The notes beneath the pieces were generated by a model. It was not told the origin of the DNA. It did not search any database and worked only from the letters and a program-made list of their open reading frames with translations. A program made the translations under genes and the position numbers. 64,000 nucleotides of DNA from JAHDFB01 sp965658745 (GTDB taxonomy: Bacteria > Bacteroidota > Bacteroidia > Chitinophagales > Saprospiraceae). The stretch covers positions 62,001 to 126,000 of the forward strand of contig CBFHTK010000003.1 of assembly GCA_965658745.1 (NCBI GenBank), written 5' to 3'. Of this stretch, positions 18,076 to 27,514 are shown piece after piece (position 1 is the first letter of the stretch; each line of letters begins with the position of its first letter).

Positions 18076-20607
18076 CTATGGTTTCAATACCTTCAAAAAT
18101 GCATCCAAATCCATTTCACTTAGAAATAATACCTCTCTTGGTTTACTTCCTTGTGCACCTCCAACAATGTTCAATGCTTCCATTTGATCCATAATTCGAC
18201 CTGCACGGTTATATCCAAGTGACAATTTACGCTGAATCATAGAAGTAGATCCTTGTTGATTTCCTACCACCAAGCGCGCCGCATCTTCGAACATAGGATC
18301 AAGATCCGCCCAGGATAAACTAGAGCTTCCATTACCTTCATCGTCACCTTTATACTCAGGTAGCAAATATGCGGACCCAAAACCTTTCTGGGATGAAATC
18401 TGACCTATTACATCTTCCACTTCTGGAGTGTCAACAAATGCGCATTGTAGTCGAATCATGCTAGTACCACCGACTGATAAAAGCATATCCCCTCGACCAA
18501 TCAGCTGCTCAGCACCCTTTCCATCAAGGATTGTACGTGAATCAACATTGGAAGTCACCTTGAAGGCAAGTCGAGCTGGAAAGTTTGCTTTAATTAAACC
18601 TGTAATAATCTTGACAGAAGGTCTTTGCGTTGCAACAATTAAGTGTATTCCTACAGCACGTGCCAATTGTGCTAATCGACCAATTGGTAATTCTACCTCT
18701 TTTCCAGCCGTCATTATCAAATCTGCAAACTCATCAATAACCAACACTATAAAAGGCAAAAACATATGCCCATCGTTTGGATTGAGTTTGCGATCAATGA
18801 ACTTGGCGTTATATTCTTTTAGATTTCTTACTCTAGCTTTCTGAAGTAAAGTGTAGCGATTATCCATTTCAATACAAAGTGAATTGATCGTGTGAATCAC
18901 TTTGGTAGTATCAGTAATAATGGCCTCTGCTTCACCAGGCAACTTCGCTAAGTAATGTGTTTCTATGTCTGCGTATATAGGAAGTTCAACACGTTTCGGA
19001 TCTACCAATACCAACTTCAATTCGGAAGGATGCTTCTTGTAAAGTAAAGACATCAAGATGGTATTAATACCTACTGATTTACCCTGACCAGTGGCACCAG
19101 CAATCAAAAGGTGAGGCATCTTAGCAAGATCAGCAACGAAAACTTCGTTTGAAATGGTTTTCCCAAGTGCTATAGGAAGTTCCATTTTTGAATCTTGATA
19201 CTTAGGTGATTTCAGAACTTCTTTCAGAGATACAATCTGAGGCTTTTTATTAGGTACCTCGATACCGATTGTTCCCTTACCTGGGATCGGCGCAATAATG
19301 CGGATTCCAAGTGCTGCTAGAGATAATGCAATATCATCTTCAAGATTTTTGATCTTACTTATCTTAATACCTGGAGCAGGAACAATTTCATAAAGGGTTA
19401 CAGTTGGACCAATCGTTGCTCGAATCTTTTCGATTCGGATATTGTAATGTTCCAAAGTGGTAACAATCTGATCTTTTTTGGCTTTAAGCTCTTCGTGATC
19501 TATTTCTACTTTTAACTCATCGTAGTTATTCAGTAGTTCAACATCTGGAATCTTAAAACTGCTTAATTCAGCGTAGGGATCGAAAGGAGTGTTTAAACCA
19601 AAGTGTTTCTTTCCTTCTTCTTGATTGAGATCTTCTAACTTATCGAAAGGATGAGCTTCCGTAGGATTGGAAACAGAAGCTGAAGATCCAGTAATGTCGA
19701 TTTCAAATTCTGCATCTTCGTTGGATATTGGTTTCTTGCGTTTGCGAGCTGGTGAAGAGCTGACAGGAAAATCTAGTTCTAATCCTTTCGAATCTGAAGC
19801 TTGATCTCCCTGTGTTGCACCTTCGATTTCGGTTTTTGAAACAGCCTCCGCTGCAGTATCTGCTTTCTTCTCTTGGGAAGAAGAAACATCATCCCAGTCA
19901 TCATCGTCGACAACTGACTTTTTCTTAGTCTTTTCTTTATTAGTATCACGAATGTCTACATCTTCTTTCAAAGTACCTTGAAAGTACTGTCGAACTGATG
20001 CAAAGGAGGCTTTTGGCAGTTCTACGCTTTGAAGCTGATTCAAACTCGGATTGAAGTACCAAACGATAAAAATCCCAGAGCTTGCAAGTAGTAGAAAAAA
20101 CAAACCAATTGTTCCGATAAATCGCGACAACCATGTAAATGTGCTTGCTCCAAATGTTCCACCCCATGCAAACTCAGAAGTTGAAAAAATAAACTCTAGA
20201 GAGAGAGAAGCGAAGCAAGCAAGTATCAAATAATTTACAGCTGTGAAGAAGAATTTAGAGAAGCTCTTGCGTTTGATAAGTACATACCCAAGTCGTAAGA
20301 GAAGCACAATAAATACAATCGATGGCAATCCAATTCCCCAATAGATGAAAAAATTAGATACAATTGCTCCAAGGCGACCCATGGTGTTTGAAACTGATAA
20401 GTCACCTTCAAATACTAGCTGCCATGAATATTTCAGTACTTTGTCTTGATCAATTTTCCACGTATAGAAATATGATAAGAATGAAATACTCAAGTATACA
20501 GCTGTGAGCCAACATAGGATTCCTCCTATTTTAGGTATTCTTTCATCCTTAAATAATTTGGGAATAAGAGATACCTTTCCTCTTTGTCTAGTCTTCTTTC
20601 TAGCCAT
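18076..20607 (-). CDS. ftsK: DNA translocase FtsK
   Basis: An 843-residue cell-division translocase that pumps chromosomal DNA through the septum and assists dimer resolution. There are four membrane segments at about 27-49, 85-110, 122-142 and 160-185, then an acidic low-complexity linker (about 215-345). The motor domain follows, with Walker A GATGQGKS at 504-511 and Walker B VLVIDEFADL near 630. The C-terminal winged-helix gamma domain (SLGYNRAGRIMDQME...) recognises orienting DNA sequences. The linker is short compared with Escherichia coli FtsK, as usual in Bacteroidota. A weak hairpin at 18006-18022 follows the gene. Its neighbour rpoN lies upstream on the same strand across a 220-bp gap. 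Confidence 0.95.
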   Translation of the reverse strand: MARKKTRQRGKVSLIPKLFKDERIPKIGGILCWLTAVYLSISFLSYFYTWKIDQDKVLKYSWQLVFEGDLSVSNTMGRLGAIVSNFFIYWGIGLPSIVFIVLLLRLGYVLIKRKSFSKFFFTAVNYLILACFASLSLEFIFSTSEFAWGGTFGASTFTWLSRFIGTIGLFFLLLASSGIFIVWYFNPSLNQLQSVELPKASFASVRQYFQGTLKEDVDIRDTNKEKTKKKSVVDDDDWDDVSSSQEKKADTAAEAVSKTEIEGATQGDQASDSKGLELDFPVSSSPARKRKKPISNEDAEFEIDITGSSASVSNPTEAHPFDKLEDLNQEEGKKHFGLNTPFDPYAELSSFKIPDVELLNNYDELKVEIDHEELKAKKDQIVTTLEHYNIRIEKIRATIGPTVTLYEIVPAPGIKISKIKNLEDDIALSLAALGIRIIAPIPGKGTIGIEVPNKKPQIVSLKEVLKSPKYQDSKMELPIALGKTISNEVFVADLAKMPHLLIAGATGQGKSVGINTILMSLLYKKHPSELKLVLVDPKRVELPIYADIETHYLAKLPGEAEAIITDTTKVIHTINSLCIEMDNRYTLLQKARVRNLKEYNAKFIDRKLNPNDGHMFLPFIVLVIDEFADLIMTAGKEVELPIGRLAQLARAVGIHLIVATQRPSVKIITGLIKANFPARLAFKVTSNVDSRTILDGKGAEQLIGRGDMLLSVGGTSMIRLQCAFVDTPEVEDVIGQISSQKGFGSAYLLPEYKGDDEGNGSSSLSWADLDPMFEDAARLVVGNQQGSTSMIQRKLSLGYNRAGRIMDQMEALNIVGGAQGSKPREVLFLSEMDLDAFLKVLKP

Positions 20608-20827
20608 TAATAATCGGTTTAAGGAATACTGTTTGAGGGAAATAAAAGCCGCGAATTTTGGGGATTCAACGGATTTTACGAGTTGATAAAATCGTGTTAT
20701 TTCGAAGCGCTAATATAGCAATATATCTTTGACAAAAACAAACAATACAATCAAAAAATACTGTAAATCAATAAATTAAATATTGCATATATGTTTAATG
20801 TGTTATTTGGTCCTTTCTCTAGCCAAC

Positions 20828-22300
20828 TTAAAGCTCTTTGCGTAATCTTGCGACTGGAATTTGAAGCTGTTCTCTATATTTCGCGACTGTTCTTCTTGCA
20901 ATAGAATATCCTCTTGCACTCAGAAGTTCTTTTAGTTTTTCGTCAGAATATGGTTTTCGTTTATTTTCACGATCAACTATATCTTCTAGAATTTTCTTAA
21001 CCTCGAGCGTCGATACTTCATCTCCTTCTTGCGTCGTCATTGACTCTGAAAAGAAAGATTTAAGTTTTTTTGTGCCAAACTCAGTTTCAACAAATTTGCT
21101 ATTGGCAACTCTTGAAACTGTTGATATATCGAGACCAGTAATTTCGGCAATGTCTTTTAAGATCATTGGCTTCAATCTTCTGTCATCTCCCGTCAAAAAA
21201 TAATCATATTGAAACTGCAGAATTGCATACATGGTTGAATAAAGGGTATGATGTCTTTGACGAATCGCATCAATAAACCATTTTGCGGAATCTATCTTTT
21301 GCTTGATAAAAACTACAGCATCTTTCGTTTGTTTAGACGTAGATTTTGATTTTTGAGAATCCCTAAATGTGTTAATCATCTCCACATACTGGTCATTGAT
21401 CTTTAGATCTGGAGCATTCTTACTATTTAGACTCAATTCCAATTCACCATCTCTATTCTTGATGATAAAATCAGGTAATATATACTGCGTACGTATATTA
21501 GTTACTTCTGCAATTGATGCAGCTGGTTTTGGATTTAATTTAAGAATTTCGTCAATTGACTCCTTCAGCTCTGACTCAGAAAGGAAGAGATTCTTTTTCA
21601 ATTTTTCGTAATGCTTTTTCGTAAACTCGTCAAAGTGGTTTTCCAAAATTTTCAGAGCGAAAATATATTTTTTCTCAGGGAAACCTGGAAGCGCATCAAC
21701 TTTATTATGCATTTGAATAAGTAGGCACTCTTGAAGATCACGAGCCGCTATCCCTGCTGGTTCAAGTCTTTGAATTCTTGCAAGAACCTTTTCTACAGTG
21801 CTAGCATCAACTTCAATATTCTGGGAAAAAAGTAGATCATCGATAATTGCTTCTGGGTCACGTCTTAAATATCCATCTTCATCGATGCTTCCAATCAACT
21901 GAAATGCAATAATCTCTTCTTCTTCTGTTTGAAAATTCATCATCCCAAGTTGCTTTTCAAGATAATCATGAAAGGAATTTTCAAGAACAACTGGGGACTT
22001 ATATGCTTCGTCAGTATAACTATAGCTGTCCTTTAATTTATAACTAATAGGATCATCCTCTATATACTCCTTTATATAATCATCAAGTTCAAACTGCTCT
22101 TCTCTTTCATCAGAGGAATCGGATCCAAGATCAATTACTTCATTATAATCATCTCCTTCCTCCAAAGCAGGGTTTGACTCCAATTCCTCCTTAATACGCT
22201 CTTCCAAGGAGGTAGAGGGCAATTGCAAAAGCTTCATCAGCTGAATTTGCTGAGGAGAAAGCTTCTGGAGCATTTTTTGACTTAAACTCTGCTTTAACAT
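20828..22300 (-). CDS. rpoN: RNA polymerase sigma-54 factor
   Basis: A 490-residue sigma-54. The N-terminal Q- and L-rich activator-interacting region (MLKQSLSQKMLQKLSPQQIQ) is typical. An acidic region II follows, then the core-binding domain and helix-turn-helix (DISTVSRVANSKFVETEFGTKKLKSFFS). The RpoN box RRTVAKYREQLQIP lies near the C-terminus. The final KEL is close to the stop, as expected. Transcription probably starts about 210 nt upstream, at the consensus promoter 22516-22546, which a palindrome overlaps. No sigma-54 activator (bEBP) is encoded in the window. Confidence 0.96.
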   Translation of the reverse strand: MLKQSLSQKMLQKLSPQQIQLMKLLQLPSTSLEERIKEELESNPALEEGDDYNEVIDLGSDSSDEREEQFELDDYIKEYIEDDPISYKLKDSYSYTDEAYKSPVVLENSFHDYLEKQLGMMNFQTEEEEIIAFQLIGSIDEDGYLRRDPEAIIDDLLFSQNIEVDASTVEKVLARIQRLEPAGIAARDLQECLLIQMHNKVDALPGFPEKKYIFALKILENHFDEFTKKHYEKLKKNLFLSESELKESIDEILKLNPKPAASIAEVTNIRTQYILPDFIIKNRDGELELSLNSKNAPDLKINDQYVEMINTFRDSQKSKSTSKQTKDAVVFIKQKIDSAKWFIDAIRQRHHTLYSTMYAILQFQYDYFLTGDDRRLKPMILKDIAEITGLDISTVSRVANSKFVETEFGTKKLKSFFSESMTTQEGDEVSTLEVKKILEDIVDRENKRKPYSDEKLKELLSARGYSIARRTVAKYREQLQIPVARLRKEL

Positions 22301-22501
22301 CGGTTTTGTTTTATCAATGGAGCACTCTCATAACGCATGAGATCTCCATGGAGTTCTTCTAAATTGCAATTTACTGCTATTTGGGGATGCAAACAGAACA
22401 TCAATGTAGAAATCTGATTGGGAAATCAAACGCACATCTACTACTATTCTGCTTATAGAGTCAAGATCTGGAAGTAATCGGTTCTTCGGGACCTAGATTC
22501 G

Positions 22502-22546
22502 ATTTGTTTACGAAACAAATATATACAATAGAAAACATATTACAAA
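22502..22546 (-). promoter_or_regulatory. rpoN promoter overlapped by a palindromic operator
   Basis: On the minus strand TTTG (22543-22546), a 19-nt spacer and TATATTTG (22516-22523) form a consensus promoter. A perfect inverted repeat, ATTTGTTT-acg-AAACAAAT (22502-22520), overlaps the -7 box and the expected start point near 22510. This arrangement suggests repression or autoregulation of the sigma-54 gene; the binding protein is unknown. Confidence 0.65.
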
Positions 22547-22738
22547 TATTTTTAATGTGTCTTTGCAATTTTCTTTACCTTTTTCCCGTTCACCAACTTC
22601 CTAAAAAGCAAATATTGACGCTTCTTGAGGGTAATCTTTCCTGGTATAATTAAGCCTATCAAAGTTTTCACGAGTGAACTACTTCTAATCAAACACCTTA
22701 CTTTGATGCTAATCAAATTAAGCTTCTATGCTAGATTA

Positions 22739-22770
22739 TTTGTTTGTACTTGTTAATAATCGTACGTTTA
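22739..22770 (+). promoter_or_regulatory. Probable promoter of the Xaa-Pro aminopeptidase gene
   Basis: TTTG (22739-22742), a 20-nt spacer and TACGTTTA (22763-22770, one mismatch to TAnnTTTG) end 20 nt before the start codon. The rest of the 490-bp divergent gap toward rpoN shows no gene. Confidence 0.5.
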
Positions 22771-22790
22771 GTCTCTAAAATTAGGATCAA

Positions 22791-24578
22791 ATGTCAAATA
22801 GTATTAATGCTCGAATCACATCTTTCAGAAAACAAATGAGGATTCTCAAGTTGGATGCCTACATAATTCCAAGTAGTGATGAACATCAGAGTGAGTATGT
22901 CTGTGATCGCTCAAAAGTTAGAGCTTGGATATCCGGATTTGATGGTTCAGCAGGAACAGCAGTGGTCACATCTGATCACTCCGGTTTGTGGACGGACTCG
23001 AGATACTTCTTGCAAGCAGAGGAGCAACTTGCTGATAATGAATTTCAACTTCATAAGATAATAAAGCAAGGAACACCTGAATTTATAACTTGGCTATGTG
23101 ACAATCTACCAAAGAATTCTACTGTGGGCTGTAACGGTCTATTGTTCTCAAAGAGCCAAATTGAAAAATACGAAAAGATTTTGGCAAAAGCCGATATACA
23201 GCTTAACTCTTCAGTTGATTTTATAGATGAGATTTGGGATGACCGTCCTAGCCTACCTTCGGCAAAAATCTATGAGCACGACGTATTTTATACTGGTGAA
23301 TCCCGTGAAACACGTCTCAATATGCTACGCAGTAAATTCCAAGAAGATGCTGACGGATATCTTCTTACTGCCCTAGATGACATTGCATGGTTATTCAATC
23401 TTAGAGGCGCTGATGTCGAAAGCAATCCAGTGTTTCTATCATATGCGATTGTTCAAAAATCAAATGCCATACTTTTCGTAGAATCTAGTAAGATTTCGGA
23501 AGAAATTCAATCCAGGCTAATCAAGGACAAGGTAAAGCTAGCCCCCTATGAATCCATCTTGGCTTATCTGAATAACCTAGATGAGAACTACGTACTTCAT
23601 GTTTCAGCTAGCGATATTAGCATGTCAATGTACAAGGCGATTAATGGGAAAATTCATTCTGGAGAAAACTACATCCGAACAGCAAAAGGGATTAAAAACA
23701 GCACTGAAATTGGCCATATCAAAAGGGTTATGGAAAAAGATGGAGTTGCTCTGACAAGAATGTACATATGGCTTGAGGAAACATTAAAGTCAAGGAAAGT
23801 TAAGGAAACCGAAGTTCGAGATATGCTGATCAAATATCGTAGTGAACAAGAAGGCTACATAGGTGAGTCTTTCGGTGCAATTGTAGGATACAAATCCAAT
23901 GGAGCAATCATTCACTATTCGCCTCAAGAGTCAACATGTGCAGAAATATCAAATGATGGCATGTTGCTCGTGGACTCTGGTGGGCAATTTCTAGATGGCA
24001 CAACTGATACCACTAGAACAATTCATTTGGGCACACCGACAGTTGAAGAGAAAAAGGCTTTCACTCTCGTTCTTAAGGGTTACATTTCCCTCGATCTTGC
24101 CAAGTTTCCTCATGGTACGCATGGTATTCAGCTTGACACGCTTGCACGAATGCATCTATGGGAACAAGGAATGAACTATGGTCATGGTACTGGGCATGGC
24201 GTTGGTTTTCTATTGAATGTGCACGAGGCCCCACAAGGTTATGCACCTATATGGGGAGTTCGAAGTAAAACGGTTTTACAACCTGGAATGGTTACGAGCA
24301 ATGAACCGGGATTTTATAAAGTGGGAGGTTTTGGAATAAGAATCGAAAATCTATTATTGACCGTAGAAGATGAAAAAAATGAATACGGCAATTTTTTATC
24401 ACATGAAACTTTAACATTATTCCCTATCGAAATCAAGCTGATTGATGAGACGCTCATGACAGCAAGGGAAAAGGCTTGGTTTAATAGATATCATGCCGAA
24501 GTGTATAAAAGACTATCACCGCATTTAGACGATCACGAACAAAAATGGTTGAAAATGAAGTGTCGACCATTAAACTAG
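22791..24578 (+). CDS. pepP: Xaa-Pro aminopeptidase (M24B)
   Basis: A 595-residue cytosolic metallopeptidase of the long aminopeptidase P type, which removes the N-terminal residue before proline. Two creatinase-like N-terminal domains (about 1-305) precede the pita-bread catalytic domain. The di-metal ligands are visible: Asp in LLVDSGGQFLDGTTDTTR (two Asp), His in HGTGHGVGF, Glu in TSNEPGFY and Glu in GIRIENLLL. No signal peptide is seen. The length of about 600 residues matches the eukaryote-like and Bacteroidota long form. Together with the DPP-IV and DPP11 genes it fits a peptide-consuming lifestyle. Confidence 0.93.
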   Translation: MSNSINARITSFRKQMRILKLDAYIIPSSDEHQSEYVCDRSKVRAWISGFDGSAGTAVVTSDHSGLWTDSRYFLQAEEQLADNEFQLHKIIKQGTPEFITWLCDNLPKNSTVGCNGLLFSKSQIEKYEKILAKADIQLNSSVDFIDEIWDDRPSLPSAKIYEHDVFYTGESRETRLNMLRSKFQEDADGYLLTALDDIAWLFNLRGADVESNPVFLSYAIVQKSNAILFVESSKISEEIQSRLIKDKVKLAPYESILAYLNNLDENYVLHVSASDISMSMYKAINGKIHSGENYIRTAKGIKNSTEIGHIKRVMEKDGVALTRMYIWLEETLKSRKVKETEVRDMLIKYRSEQEGYIGESFGAIVGYKSNGAIIHYSPQESTCAEISNDGMLLVDSGGQFLDGTTDTTRTIHLGTPTVEEKKAFTLVLKGYISLDLAKFPHGTHGIQLDTLARMHLWEQGMNYGHGTGHGVGFLLNVHEAPQGYAPIWGVRSKTVLQPGMVTSNEPGFYKVGGFGIRIENLLLTVEDEKNEYGNFLSHETLTLFPIEIKLIDETLMTAREKAWFNRYHAEVYKRLSPHLDDHEQKWLKMKCRPLN

Positions 24579-24622
24579 TTAGGAATTACTCCCTAAGATT
24601 CGAATTATTTACAAAGCTTACT

Positions 24623-24630
24623 TATCTTTG
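24623..24630 (+). promoter_or_regulatory. -7 promoter element of the small membrane protein gene
   Basis: TATCTTTG fits TAnnTTTG and lies 20 nt before the ATG at 24651. No good TTG occurs at the expected -33 distance, so this is a partial promoter. Confidence 0.5.
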
Positions 24631-24650
24631 CGGAAGAAGAATAAAATAAT

Positions 24651-24773
24651 ATGGAACAGAATAACAACTACGGTAAAAAAGGTGCTTATTTCCTAGGATT
24701 TCTAGGTTTTGTGATCTTGTTTGTTATACTTCTTATTTGGGTTTATACCAAAAATCAAGAATTTCTAAACTAG
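24651..24773 (+). CDS. 40-residue single-span membrane protein
   Basis: It reads MEQNNNYGKKGAYFLGFLGF followed by a strongly hydrophobic segment and the tail IWVYTKNQEFLN. A polar N-terminus, one transmembrane helix and a short charged tail give it the form of a small membrane subunit or regulator. The gene has its own -7 box 20 nt upstream and a terminator-like hairpin 22 nt downstream, so it forms a complete monocistronic unit. I do not recognise the family. Confidence 0.65.
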   Translation: MEQNNNYGKKGAYFLGFLGFVILFVILLIWVYTKNQEFLN

Positions 24774-24794
24774 AAAGCACAATAAAATAATAAC

Positions 24795-24833
24795 AAAAAG
24801 CCCTATTGTACTCTGATACGATGGGGTTTTTCT
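24795..24833 (+). terminator. Terminator of the small membrane protein gene
   Basis: An imperfect hairpin with AAAAAGCCC on the left arm and GGGGTTTTTC on the right ends in a T-rich tract. It starts 22 nt past the stop codon. Confidence 0.65.
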
Positions 24834-24986
24834 TTGTTTTAAAATTGGGTAAAACCCTAATAAATTGAGCGTATCTACAAGCCATTGTTCAGTTTTCGAT
24901 TTGATATCTTGATTTTTTTCAAAATTTAATATTTTCATCTTAAACCTAATCAATTATAAATTGTTAGTCTTTGGAATAGAACTATT

Positions 24987-25298
24987 ATGAGTAAATTCAA
25001 TGATCTTATCAATGGCGACAAGCCTGTTCTGGTTGATTTTTATGCTACTTGGTGTGGACCTTGTCAAGCAATGAATCCTGTTATCAAAGATGTTGCAAAG
25101 CAGACGAAAGATGCTGCGGTAGTGATAAAAATCGATGTCGATAAGAATCAGAATTTAGCAAATAGTCTACAAATAAAGGGCGTTCCCACTTTCGTTATTT
25201 ATCACAAAGGAGAGATTAAGTGGAGAGCCTCAGGAATGCAATCTGGTACAAACCTAATCCAACAATTACAATCTTTATCGAGCCAAGGTGCGAGATAG
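24987..25298 (+). CDS. trxA: Thioredoxin
   Basis: A 103-residue cytosolic thioredoxin with the active site WCGPC in FYATWCGPCQAMNP and the cis-proline motif GVPTFVIYHKG. No signal peptide is present. It passes electrons from thioredoxin reductase to disulfides in target proteins. The Nfu gene starts 52 bp downstream, so the two are probably co-transcribed, which would link thiol redox control with Fe-S cluster delivery. As the cell may have other thioredoxins, the symbol is by family. Confidence 0.92.
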   Translation: MSKFNDLINGDKPVLVDFYATWCGPCQAMNPVIKDVAKQTKDAAVVIKIDVDKNQNLANSLQIKGVPTFVIYHKGEIKWRASGMQSGTNLIQQLQSLSSQGAR

Positions 25299-25350
25299 AC
25301 ATACCTTCGATAGCTCGAAGATTACAAACATAAAGGAAACAATTACACAT

Positions 25351-25959
25351 ATGGACACAATGACTAAACATCCGGTAATGCTTTACACAGAGCAGACTCC
25401 CAATCCAGAAACTTTAAAATATGTATTGAATGTAAAGTTGCTTGACGGTCTGGCTGACTTTCGAAATAGAGAAGCTGCAGAAGAATGGTCTCCATTCGCT
25501 ACATCACTATTTGATCTTCCATATGTAAAAGGAGTATACATAAATAATAACTACGTTACTATTACCAAGGAATTTAATTTTCCTTGGGAGGACATTATGC
25601 TTCGATTGAAGGAGTTTATCAAATCTTACGCGGAGTCCGGAAAAGAAATTGTAAAAGATGGTTATCACGAGGCTATCGAAAAGCAAGGAGAAGAGTCTGT
25701 TGATATAGAATATAGCGAGGAGGATGCTGCATTAGTCAAAAAAATCAAAGAATTAATTGACAAGTATGTAAAGCCTGCTGTAGAAATGGATGGAGGAAAC
25801 ATCGAGTTCAAGTCATTCAAGGCTGGTACAGTTGCAGTTATACTTCAAGGTGCTTGTAGCGGATGTCCTTCTTCTTCAGTGACGCTAAAATCTGGAATCG
25901 AAGGAATGCTCAAAAGAATGGTACCCGAAGTGAAAGAAGTCGTCGCTGAAATGGGCTAG
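25351..25959 (+). CDS. Nfu/NifU-type Fe-S cluster carrier
   Basis: A 202-residue protein with an Nfu N-terminal domain (LYTEQTPNPETLKYVLN...) and a C-terminal NifU-like domain with the cluster-binding CxxC in GACSGCPSS. Such proteins receive a 4Fe-4S cluster from the SUF scaffold and hand it to apo-enzymes. I chose ATG 25351; a longer frame from 25288 would overlap the thioredoxin stop and adds a non-conserved extension. A second ATG at 25360 is also possible. A 147-bp gap to the inositol monophosphatase gene follows and contains that gene's promoter. Confidence 0.9.
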   Translation: MDTMTKHPVMLYTEQTPNPETLKYVLNVKLLDGLADFRNREAAEEWSPFATSLFDLPYVKGVYINNNYVTITKEFNFPWEDIMLRLKEFIKSYAESGKEIVKDGYHEAIEKQGEESVDIEYSEEDAALVKKIKELIDKYVKPAVEMDGGNIEFKSFKAGTVAVILQGACSGCPSSSVTLKSGIEGMLKRMVPEVKEVVAEMG

Positions 25960-26066
25960 AAAAAATCTCAGCTCTAATAGAAGCTACCAATCCGCAGATA
26001 TTATCTGTTCCTATTATATTAAGTATTGTTATCTCAGCCAGCGTTTAGTTTGGTTAGAAACCTTTG

Positions 26067-26099
26067 TTGTAGTCAATTACTTGTTCAGATCTAAATTTG
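26067..26099 (+). promoter_or_regulatory. Probable promoter of the inositol monophosphatase gene
   Basis: TTG (26067-26069), a 22-nt spacer and TAAATTTG (26092-26099) precede the ATG at 26107 by only 7 nt. The predicted start of transcription falls at or next to the start codon. Confidence 0.5.
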
Positions 26100-26106
26100 T
26101 TCTCCA

Positions 26107-26922
26107 ATGATTAATCTTGAAGTTGTTACTGACAAAGTAAATGTCATTGCTCGTGAAGTTGGATCGTTCATAAGAGAGGAGCTTGGAAAAGTTCAACATG
26201 ACCAAATTGTTACTAAAGATCATAACTCTTTGGTTTCTTACGTAGATCAAGAGGCGGAGAAGATGTTAGTGACAGGACTTAAAAAACTTATACCGAGCAG
26301 CGGTTTCATTACAGAAGAAGATACTGTCGATCATTACGGTCAAGAGTATACTTGGATTATTGATCCTTTAGATGGAACAACCAATTTCCTTTACAATATT
26401 CCTCATTTTTCTACTAGCATTGCTCTTAAGCATAAGGAAGAACTCGTGATAGGAGTAATCAACCATATTATGGGTGATGAACTATACTACGGTTGGAAGA
26501 ATGGCGGTGCATTCATGAATGGAAGGGATATTAAATGCGCTAGTACAGAGGATTTATCAGCCAGTATCATTGCCACTGGATTCCCCTATGCTGCAAACTA
26601 TAACCAAAAACCTTATTTCGAAATGATGTCAGTCATCATGAAAGAAGCACGTGGAATGAGAAGATTTGGTTCCGCTGCACTTGATATGGCATTCGTTGCT
26701 AATGGACGATTTACGGCTTTTTATGAAACCTCACTAAATCCGTGGGATGTCGCGGGAGGAATTGTTATTTGCAAAGAGGCTGGAGCCCAAGTTTGTGACT
26801 ATTTCGGTCAAGATAGTTACTACAACGGTAGAAGTATTATTGTAGCAAATGACCAGATTCTTAAACAATTAAGTAATTATACCGCGAATTTTTTTGATCA
26901 GAAAGACATACCAAATACTTAA
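26107..26922 (+). CDS. suhB: Inositol monophosphatase family protein
   Basis: A 271-residue Mg-dependent phosphatase. The family metal site is complete: Glu70/Glu71 in ITEED, Asp86 and Asp89 in IDPLDGTTNF, and Asp in NPWDVAGG. Such enzymes hydrolyse inositol-1-phosphate or related sugar phosphates; in some bacteria SuhB also affects rRNA transcription and biogenesis. The in-vivo substrate cannot be told from sequence. It converges with the DUF4783 gene, 15 bp away. Confidence 0.88.
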   Translation: MINLEVVTDKVNVIAREVGSFIREELGKVQHDQIVTKDHNSLVSYVDQEAEKMLVTGLKKLIPSSGFITEEDTVDHYGQEYTWIIDPLDGTTNFLYNIPHFSTSIALKHKEELVIGVINHIMGDELYYGWKNGGAFMNGRDIKCASTEDLSASIIATGFPYAANYNQKPYFEMMSVIMKEARGMRRFGSAALDMAFVANGRFTAFYETSLNPWDVAGGIVICKEAGAQVCDYFGQDSYYNGRSIIVANDQILKQLSNYTANFFDQKDIPNT

Positions 26923-26937
26923 AAAGTATTTACCGAG

Positions 26938-27324
26938 CTATTCCGGATTAAACAATACACCGACAATTTCATAGTCTGACGAGCTTCCTTCAAGGTAGAT
27001 GAAAACTCTAAAGTTACCTTTCGCAGTCTTCAATTGACCCACACGGTATTGAGTTGACTTTGACTTAGAACTTCCTTTGTGGAGTTCAGACCCTGAAATT
27101 GGTTTTATATCACTTAAGAAGCCCTTGATTGCTTGCACTGCTTCTGCTCTAGTCATGAATTCTTGCGAATCATTTACACAAACTTCCATTTCAGAACTGA
27201 ATTTTGAAGCCATAGTCTTCCAGTCAGAATTACCAAGGTCAGCAAAATATGAAGATACATTTTGAGCTTGCCCCGATACTAGAAATGTAGAACTTAGTAA
27301 TATTGAAAGAAATAAATGTTTCAT
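26938..27324 (-). CDS. DUF4783 family exported protein
   Basis: A 128-residue protein with a signal peptide (MKHLFLSILLSSTFLVSGQA). The mature part shows the SNTF/NTF2-like pattern of the DUF4783 family (SYFADLGNSDWKTMASKFSSEMEVCVNDSQ...). The function is unknown. I chose ATG 27324 because the longer frame adds nine residues that spoil the signal peptide. The 190-bp divergent gap to gpmI shows no clear promoter. Confidence 0.75.
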   Translation of the reverse strand: MKHLFLSILLSSTFLVSGQAQNVSSYFADLGNSDWKTMASKFSSEMEVCVNDSQEFMTRAEAVQAIKGFLSDIKPISGSELHKGSSKSKSTQYRVGQLKTAKGNFRVFIYLEGSSSDYEIVGVLFNPE

Positions 27325-27514
27325 AATAATTCTTTTAAGTTTGTAACTCACAAATTCACAGGGATATTTACGAGATTCGTTTTATTGTAAGACGGCTGCT
27401 TGGCATGCTGTCACATATTTAACGAATTGAACAGCTACTAAAGTTTCAAAGTAGTAGAAATTTCCAAACTAAGATTGTAAGCTTAGTGTTCTATTTTTAA
27501 AGCTACGTTTAATA

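Noticed and set aside
25288..25350. Longer N-terminus of the Nfu protein
   Set aside because: It overlaps the thioredoxin gene, and the extra residues lie outside the conserved Nfu domain.
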